This document shows, one piece after another, positions 59,812 through 64,000 of a stretch of 64,000 bases of DNA. The notes below the pieces were generated by a model that made no database searches, was not told where the DNA came from, and saw only the letters and a program-made list of their open reading frames with translations. Each line of letters starts with the position of its first letter. Position 1 is the first letter of the stretch. A program made the translations under genes and the position numbers. Source of the stretch: DASUVM01 sp963704675 (GTDB lineage Bacteria; Patescibacteriota; Saccharimonadia; Saccharimonadales; Saccharimonadaceae); assembly GCA_963704675.1 (NCBI GenBank), contig OY969928.1, positions 310,001-374,000 of the forward strand, read 5' to 3'.

Positions 59812-60658
59812 AGAATTATTTAATAACCCGGGCGTTCTTGTGCAAGGCATTACTGGTACTCATGGCTCATTTCATACTAAAGCAATGCTTGACGCAGGTA
59901 CACGAGTCGTCTGCGGCGTAACACCGGGCAAAGGCGATGAGTTTGTAAATGATGTGCCAGTTTATAACACAGTGCATGAAGCACACGAACACCATAATGT
60001 GACGATTAGCATCGTGTTTGTACCAGCCCGCTTTGCTCGTGCTGCGCTTTTTGAAGCGATTGATGCTGGCATTAAATTTATTGTTTGTATTACCGAAGGC
60101 ATTCCCGTGCATGATATGCTGGCAGTTTTACAAAAAGCAAATATTAATAAAGTTACAGTTTTAGGGCCAAATTGCCCTGGATTGTTGTTGCCGGGCATTA
60201 TTAAACTCGGCATTATTCCCGCTAACGTTGGTACCCCTGGAAACATTGCAATTGTTAGTCGCTCTGGCACACTGACTTATGAGGCAGCAGCCAGTCTCAC
60301 CGCTAAGGGCATTGGCCAGCGCTACATCATTGGAATTGGCGGTGATCGTATTCGCGGCCTAAACTTTATCGATTGCTTGAAGCAGTTTGAAGCTGATGAT
60401 AAAGTTGCGAAAATCATTTTAATTGGTGAGATTGGCGGTAATGATGAGCAACAAGCGGCTGAATATATAAAAAAATGTATTACCAAGCCAGTTTTCGCCT
60501 ATATCGCCGGCCAAAGCGCACCACCTGAAAAACAGCTCGGCCACGCTGGCGCAATTTTAGAGAGCAATGACGAATCGGCGGCAGCCAAATCTAAAGCTCT
60601 CGCAGCTGCTGGTGTTAGAACGGCCGAGAGCTTGCCTGTATTGCTAAAACGCTTATAA
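59804..60658 (+). CDS. sucD: Succinyl-CoA synthetase alpha subunit
   Basis: A 284-residue alpha subunit: CoA-binding start VLVQGITGTHGSFHTKAML, TYEAAASLTAKGIGQRYIIGIGGD and the phospho-histidine loop LGHAGAI. It overlaps sucC by eight bases, so the two subunits are co-translated in equal amounts. Confidence 0.95.
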   Translation: MFKELFNNPGVLVQGITGTHGSFHTKAMLDAGTRVVCGVTPGKGDEFVNDVPVYNTVHEAHEHHNVTISIVFVPARFARAALFEAIDAGIKFIVCITEGIPVHDMLAVLQKANINKVTVLGPNCPGLLLPGIIKLGIIPANVGTPGNIAIVSRSGTLTYEAAASLTAKGIGQRYIIGIGGDRIRGLNFIDCLKQFEADDKVAKIILIGEIGGNDEQQAAEYIKKCITKPVFAYIAGQSAPPEKQLGHAGAILESNDESAAAKSKALAAAGVRTAESLPVLLKRL

Positions 60659-60919
60659 TTCTCTACGATAAAAACAGCTGTGGCAATTGTCACGGTTTCG
60701 TCTATGGCGAAGGAGGGAGATATACGACTCTGCATTTCTGTTTTGTGCATCCCCGCACAAATGGTTTGTAAAGGTGCTTTTGCGCCTTGATGGTTAGCGC
60801 AACCATCAAGATTGGGGGTAGATGGCGCTTTCTACCCCCAATCCGATTATTCCTTGAGACTAGCGTACCTATACAGAATCCACAGAGTCTAGTAAAGTCA
60901 ATTTCAGTTTTTAGTAAAA
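60659..60919. other. Gap with two hairpins after sucD
   Basis: No gene supported. TTGATGGTT/AACCATCAA and ATTGGGGGTAG/CTACCCCCAAT form two stems at about 60791-60843 and may end sucCD transcription. A 28-codon frame from about 60703 has no clear signal. Confidence 0.5.
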
Positions 60920-61049
60920 CCCAAACCTCGAACCCCCTCAGACCACTCTTTTTACATTAAGCTCCACCAGAGCTTAATGTAAGCGCCAAAGCTGAAACCG
61001 GTTAGTTAAAACCGATTTCACACAATCTGGAGGGGGTTCGAGGTTTGGG
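60920..61049 (+). repeat. Palindromic element, family 1, copy C, flanked by direct repeats
   Basis: 130 bp with perfect 20-bp end arms (CCCAAACCTCGAACCCCCTC and complement), conserved core AGACCACTCTTTTT, hairpin ATTAAGCTC-CACCA-GAGCTTAAT and hairpin ACCGGTTAGTTAAAACCG. TTTAGTAAAA occurs directly on both sides (60910-60919 and 61050-61059), as expected for a target-site duplication of an inserted element. Confidence 0.85.
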
Positions 61050-61098
61050 TTTAGTAAAATGTTGCATAAATTAATATTTGTGTTAATGTTATAAAGTT

Positions 61099-61206
61099 AT
61101 GAATCAAAATCATAAGTCATATCAGTTCATTGCAACCGCCGCGCTTACCGGTGTTATTTGCGTTGCCATGGTGCAAGGAACTAATCTGGCTTATCTTGAA
61201 ACATAA
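61099..61206 (+). CDS. Small membrane peptide ORF, 35 aa
   Basis: MNQNHKSYQFIATAALTGVI, then CVAMVQGTNLAYLET, with one hydrophobic helix. TTATAA lies close upstream of the ATG, and a terminator follows 25 bases after the stop, so it forms a compact unit. No Shine-Dalgarno site. Confidence 0.45.
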   Translation: MNQNHKSYQFIATAALTGVICVAMVQGTNLAYLET

Positions 61207-61230
61207 AAATAAAATTATTTTTAAGACGAG

Positions 61231-61260
61231 ATGAGCCTCCCACGTGGAGGTTTTTCTTTA
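61231..61260 (+). terminator. Terminator before the MFS gene
   Basis: CCTCCCACGTGGAGG hairpin followed by TTTTTCTTT, ending the 35-aa unit. Confidence 0.8.
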
Positions 61261-61321
61261 CTCGGGAGGCCCGCCTGGCCTTAAAAGGCCATGAACATTC
61301 ACTTCAAACAAGGAAGAAGCT

Positions 61322-62482
61322 ATGGAACTAGAACACAATTTACGGCTCTTGAGAACCGAGGCAGTTATTACCTCGGCCCTGATAGCCATGCCCATCATGA
61401 ATCCATTTTTTCAAAGTATTGGCATGGATCAAGGTCAGATCGGCCTTAGTCAGGCGTTATTTACGGTAGCACTCTTCATGCTCAACGTACCGACTGGCTG
61501 GCTGGCGGATCGTTTTAGTCGCAAGCTCAGCAATGCGATTGGTGATTTCATCGCCATGATTGGCCTGTTACTCTATGCATTTGCAACGAACTTCATACAG
61601 GTTGTCGGTGCTGAAGTTTTACTAGGTATTGGGCTAGCCTTTACGCAGGGTGCCGACGTTGGGCTGCTGCGAGCCTACTGTAAACGGCTTGGACGAGACT
61701 ATCGGAAGGAGTCGTCATTGATTGCATTCCTAAAGCCGTTTATGCAGGTTGCTGCAGTGGTCGCGGGCGGTTTTATTGGCGCCTATGACTATCGGCTCGC
61801 TATTGGTTTAAGTGCTATTCCGTATCTTATCGGTGCTATTCTGTCGCTCAGTGTTGCCGAGGTGGGTGAGCGCAGACAGCTGGACAATATACATCCTCTT
61901 AAAGATATGTGGCGTATTACGAAGTTCGCCTTGCACGGCCATAAAGACCTCGCATGGGCCGTCATGGCCGCCGCAACAGCCCGAGAGTTCACGCATGCAA
62001 TCATTTGGGTGCTCACACCTTTATTACTTCTAGCAGGAGTTCCGGCGGTTATTATTGGTTTTGCTTGGGCACTTAATTCAATCGCTGTGAGTATAGGAGC
62101 ACTACTCAGCCGACCGTTTGCAACACGCTGGAGTGAGGCAAAACTGTTTGCAGTGCCAGCCGTGATCGGACTTTTAGCTATGGCTATTCTAAGCGTTCAT
62201 GTTAGCTTATGGACAATCGGTCTTTACGCTATTTTCGGGCTGATAAGAGGATGGTATGAAGCCGTGATTGCGCCAATTGTGCAGCATCATACACCCGAGG
62301 ACATCCAATCGACTGTTTTTTCGGTTAGCGGTAGCTTAAGTCAACTGCTCTACATTGGTACCGTCGTTGTCGTAAACTATGCAGGTAACTTTGGCGTTCA
62401 GTGGACATTAGCAGCAAACGCATTATTGTTCACACCGCTGATCACAGTTATTGCATTCCGACTTGCTCGTTTCCGTCGTTAG
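61322..62482 (+). CDS. MFS transporter, 386 aa
   Basis: A 386-residue protein with 12 predicted helices and the motif A region GWLADRFSRKLSN. The start is MELEHNLRLLRTEAVITSAL, preceded by AAGGAAGAAG. Substrate unknown; the layout resembles small drug/sugar MFS members. It lies between two family 1 palindromes (copies C and D). Confidence 0.85.
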   Translation: MELEHNLRLLRTEAVITSALIAMPIMNPFFQSIGMDQGQIGLSQALFTVALFMLNVPTGWLADRFSRKLSNAIGDFIAMIGLLLYAFATNFIQVVGAEVLLGIGLAFTQGADVGLLRAYCKRLGRDYRKESSLIAFLKPFMQVAAVVAGGFIGAYDYRLAIGLSAIPYLIGAILSLSVAEVGERRQLDNIHPLKDMWRITKFALHGHKDLAWAVMAAATAREFTHAIIWVLTPLLLLAGVPAVIIGFAWALNSIAVSIGALLSRPFATRWSEAKLFAVPAVIGLLAMAILSVHVSLWTIGLYAIFGLIRGWYEAVIAPIVQHHTPEDIQSTVFSVSGSLSQLLYIGTVVVVNYAGNFGVQWTLAANALLFTPLITVIAFRLARFRR

Positions 62483-62524
62483 AAGTGAGACCCGCCGTCA
62501 ACCAGCCGGCGGGTTCTTCTTATA

Positions 62525-62658
62525 ACCTGAATCACGAAACCCCCTCCAGACCACTCTTTTTCACTATAGCTCCACCGGAGCTATAGTGAAGCGCCAAAGC
62601 TGAAACTGGTTAGTTAAATCGATTTCACACGGTCTGGAGGGGGTTTGGTGATTCAGAT
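62525..62658 (+). repeat. Palindromic element, family 1, copy D, flanked by direct repeats
   Basis: 134 bp: near-perfect outer arms (ACCTGAATCAC and GTGATTCAGAT, one mismatch), AAACCCCCTCC arms, core AGACCACTCTTTTT, hairpin CTATAGCTC-CACCG-GAGCTATAG and a third hairpin. TTCTTATA lies directly at both edges (62517-62524 and 62659-62666), consistent with an 8-bp target-site duplication. Confidence 0.85.
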
Positions 62659-62762
62659 TTCTTATATTATTGATATTAAACCGCTTGTTATATAATGTAC
62701 TCGTTTCTGCTTCTTCTTGAGATGCAGAACTCGTACCCAACTTGGTCCTTGAAGGATGTAAT

Positions 62763-63476
62763 GTGATCACACTACCTTTTCCGACATACAGCATGGACGA
62801 CTTGCCGCGCGAGACGTTCAACGATTCGCCTGAAATGTTCGAACACCTTGCCAAGGCTGTGCAGGCCTACGCCTTGCTGTACGACCCCCTTACTTTTTTG
62901 CGAGGTGATAACGATCAAGATGACGAAGTAACACAACTAGCCGATGCAACCAGCTGGCTCATCTCGAATGCGCCGCTCGTACGCAAAGGAGAGCCGGGCG
63001 ACCCCACGTTCCATACCGATAACCATCCCCATGAGGTATGGCTGCGCAATGTCAGAGTGCTTGCACGCAGGCACATCAAGGCTAACTATCAGCAGGGCCG
63101 CGAAGATCTCCATCCGGTATTCAAACTTGTTTACGTGCCAGTCAGCAAGAGTAACGGTGAGTACTGGCCATACGTTCTGCAAGAAGAGCATTGGTCACTG
63201 TTTATCAGAGCCATTCAGGCCCAAGGTTCGCTCAATGCCGCCAACAAAATATGCAAGAGTAAGCTAGGCGTCGATCTCGAGACGTGTGAAACATGCAAGG
63301 CTTTTGTCACCGGAGCCTTCCGCCGGCTTGCAGAAGAATATCCCACACTGGGAAAGCACGATGCCAACGCAGACCGCTTCACTCATCATAGCTCGGAGCC
63401 CGAAAAGGTGCTAGAGTTGTGGAAATACAACGTTCTTGACGCTGCAGCGGTCTACATGCAGCATTACGGCACGTAA
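62763..63476 (+). CDS. Unknown GC-rich protein, 237 aa, with CxxC
   Basis: A 237-residue soluble protein: MITLPFPTYSMDDLPRETF, a His/Trp-rich centre (FHTDNHPHEVWLRNVRVLARRHIKA in two pieces) and a late CETCKAFVTGAF. The GTG at 62763 follows AAGGA by six bases and is chosen over ATG 62742. A TATAAT box lies at about 62690. GC-rich orphan; not recognised. Confidence 0.6.
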   Translation: MITLPFPTYSMDDLPRETFNDSPEMFEHLAKAVQAYALLYDPLTFLRGDNDQDDEVTQLADATSWLISNAPLVRKGEPGDPTFHTDNHPHEVWLRNVRVLARRHIKANYQQGREDLHPVFKLVYVPVSKSNGEYWPYVLQEEHWSLFIRAIQAQGSLNAANKICKSKLGVDLETCETCKAFVTGAFRRLAEEYPTLGKHDANADRFTHHSSEPEKVLELWKYNVLDAAAVYMQHYGT

Positions 63477-63494
63477 TAGAGGACTGGGTACGAA

Positions 63495-63528
63495 GGCGGT
63501 TAGGAAATCCTCCTGACCGCCTTTCGCC
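63495..63528. terminator. Hairpin after the 237-aa gene
   Basis: GAAGGCGGT pairs with ACCGCCTTTC across a 15-nt loop between two convergent genes. Confidence 0.65.
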
Positions 63529-63533
63529 ACGTC

Positions 63534-64000
63534 CTAAGCATTTTGTTTTGTATCAATTTTGGCATAACTCAGGCGTTTTATGACCTGCCATTCACGCGTT
63601 TCAGGCTTAAATTCACATAGCTCCCCACGAATACGGGCAATACTCATGAGTGCGGGCGTATACGGCACAAGTGTTCGATAATATCGAAGGTCATCACTTG
63701 TGTTCGTAATTGGCTTGCCCGGGAAAACCTGTTTAAATTTCTCAATCGCTTTATCGTCAAAATATGATTCGACACTAGCCGGCGGTATATATTCATCGGC
63801 ATCAATACCCATCTTGCGAGCTATTTTCATCACATCGCCAAGTGTCATTTCACTCGCCGATCGAATAAGCGCATAAACACCGCCACCTTTAATTTTAAAG
63901 ATACTGGCATGTGCCACTGGCCCGACCTGAACATCGCGCACAATCATTCTCGTAATATCGACACGCTTGCTGAAATTATCGCGAATCGATGCTTCTACGG
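63534..64000 (-). CDS. Unknown protein, C-terminal part (runs off right edge)
   Basis: The frame stays open to the right edge: VEASIRDNFSKRVDITRM leads into MIVRDVQVGPVAHASIFKIK. So the apparent 137-residue ORF starting at 63947 is probably internal to a longer protein. The C-terminus reads FKPETREWQVIKRLSYAKID. No motif recognised; start lies beyond the window. Confidence 0.6.
   Translation of the reverse strand, partial: VEASIRDNFSKRVDITRMIVRDVQVGPVAHASIFKIKGGGVYALIRSASEMTLGDVMKIARKMGIDADEYIPPASVESYFDDKAIEKFKQVFPGKPITNTSDDLRYYRTLVPYTPALMSIARIRGELCEFKPETREWQVIKRLSYAKIDTKQNA

Noticed and set aside
36222..62658. Integron attC-like cassette sites for the palindromic elements
   Set aside because: The elements are structured and variable like attC, but no integrase is present, the attC core (RYYYAAC/GTTRRRY) is not recognisable, and the genes between copies are not single-gene cassettes in one orientation.
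1..64000. CRISPR array, prophage, complete insertion sequence, rRNA operon
   Set aside because: No regularly spaced direct repeats, transposase, integrase or phage structural genes, and no rRNA sequence were seen.
1..64000. Reassigned genetic code (TGA as glycine, as in some Patescibacteria)
   Set aside because: TGA ends folA, the NatA-like ATPase and others exactly where family lengths and overlaps require, and no in-frame TGA interrupts core genes.

Overview
The window looks like a chromosomal segment of a Patescibacteria (CPR) bacterium, most probably a Saccharibacteria (TM7) relative. This is inferred from gene content and compact layout, not from a marker-gene tree. TGA is used as an ordinary stop, for example in folA and the ABC genes. 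There is no rRNA, CRISPR array, phage module or complete insertion sequence. One tRNA, tRNA-Gln(TTG), is present.

Layout. 1-4,870: the start of thyA at the left edge, a GT4 glycosyltransferase, and a tightly overlapping minus-strand operon (folA, APH-family kinase, cytidylyltransferase-like, HIT, deaminase) that with thyA suggests thymidylate and nucleotide salvage. 4,870-6,250: GC-rich small genes, including a leaderless 33-codon ORF with its own promoter and terminator. 6,287-7,840: rplJ-rplL with a folded leader. 7,870-11,860: M20 peptidase, a conserved unknown and two tandem paralogs. 11,900-13,750: two GC-rich anchored exported paralogs. 13,823-23,840: housekeeping block (dnaX, dnaB, ybaB, recR, a DHH phosphoesterase, cysS) with repeats between genes. 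23,871-33,960: membrane and transport genes, a SapA-like secreted protein, an FAD oxidase, a lipid kinase and a PAP2 phosphatase. 34,000-45,400: small genes, acyltransferase, esterase, MarR with an MFS pump, GH13 enzyme. 45,463-51,046: response regulator, 41-aa ORF, histidine kinase, class I terpene-synthase-like protein and ABC exporter on one strand. 51,290-64,000: small genes, a frameshifted SDR, a RelBE-type toxin-antitoxin pair, CYTH protein, tRNA-Gln, sucCD, MFS, and an open-ended gene at the right edge.

Two gene classes coexist. Core genes are moderately AT-rich, and many have a TATAAT-like box 6-7 nt before the start codon, implying leaderless mRNAs. A second class of short GC-rich orphans (about 5.0-6.0, 12-13.7, 34.2-34.9, 52, 57.5-58.2 and 62.8-63.5 kb) more often has Shine-Dalgarno sites, consensus promoters and GC-rich terminators.

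Two families of structured repeats sit between genes. One is a palindromic element of about 130 bp with stems that differ between copies but stay complementary; two copies are flanked by direct repeats. The other is a GC-rich unit of about 120 bp, often in head-to-head pairs, of which one pair is duplicated over about 290 bp. The most system-like locus is the two-component/terpene-synthase-like/ABC cluster at 45.5-51.0 kb.
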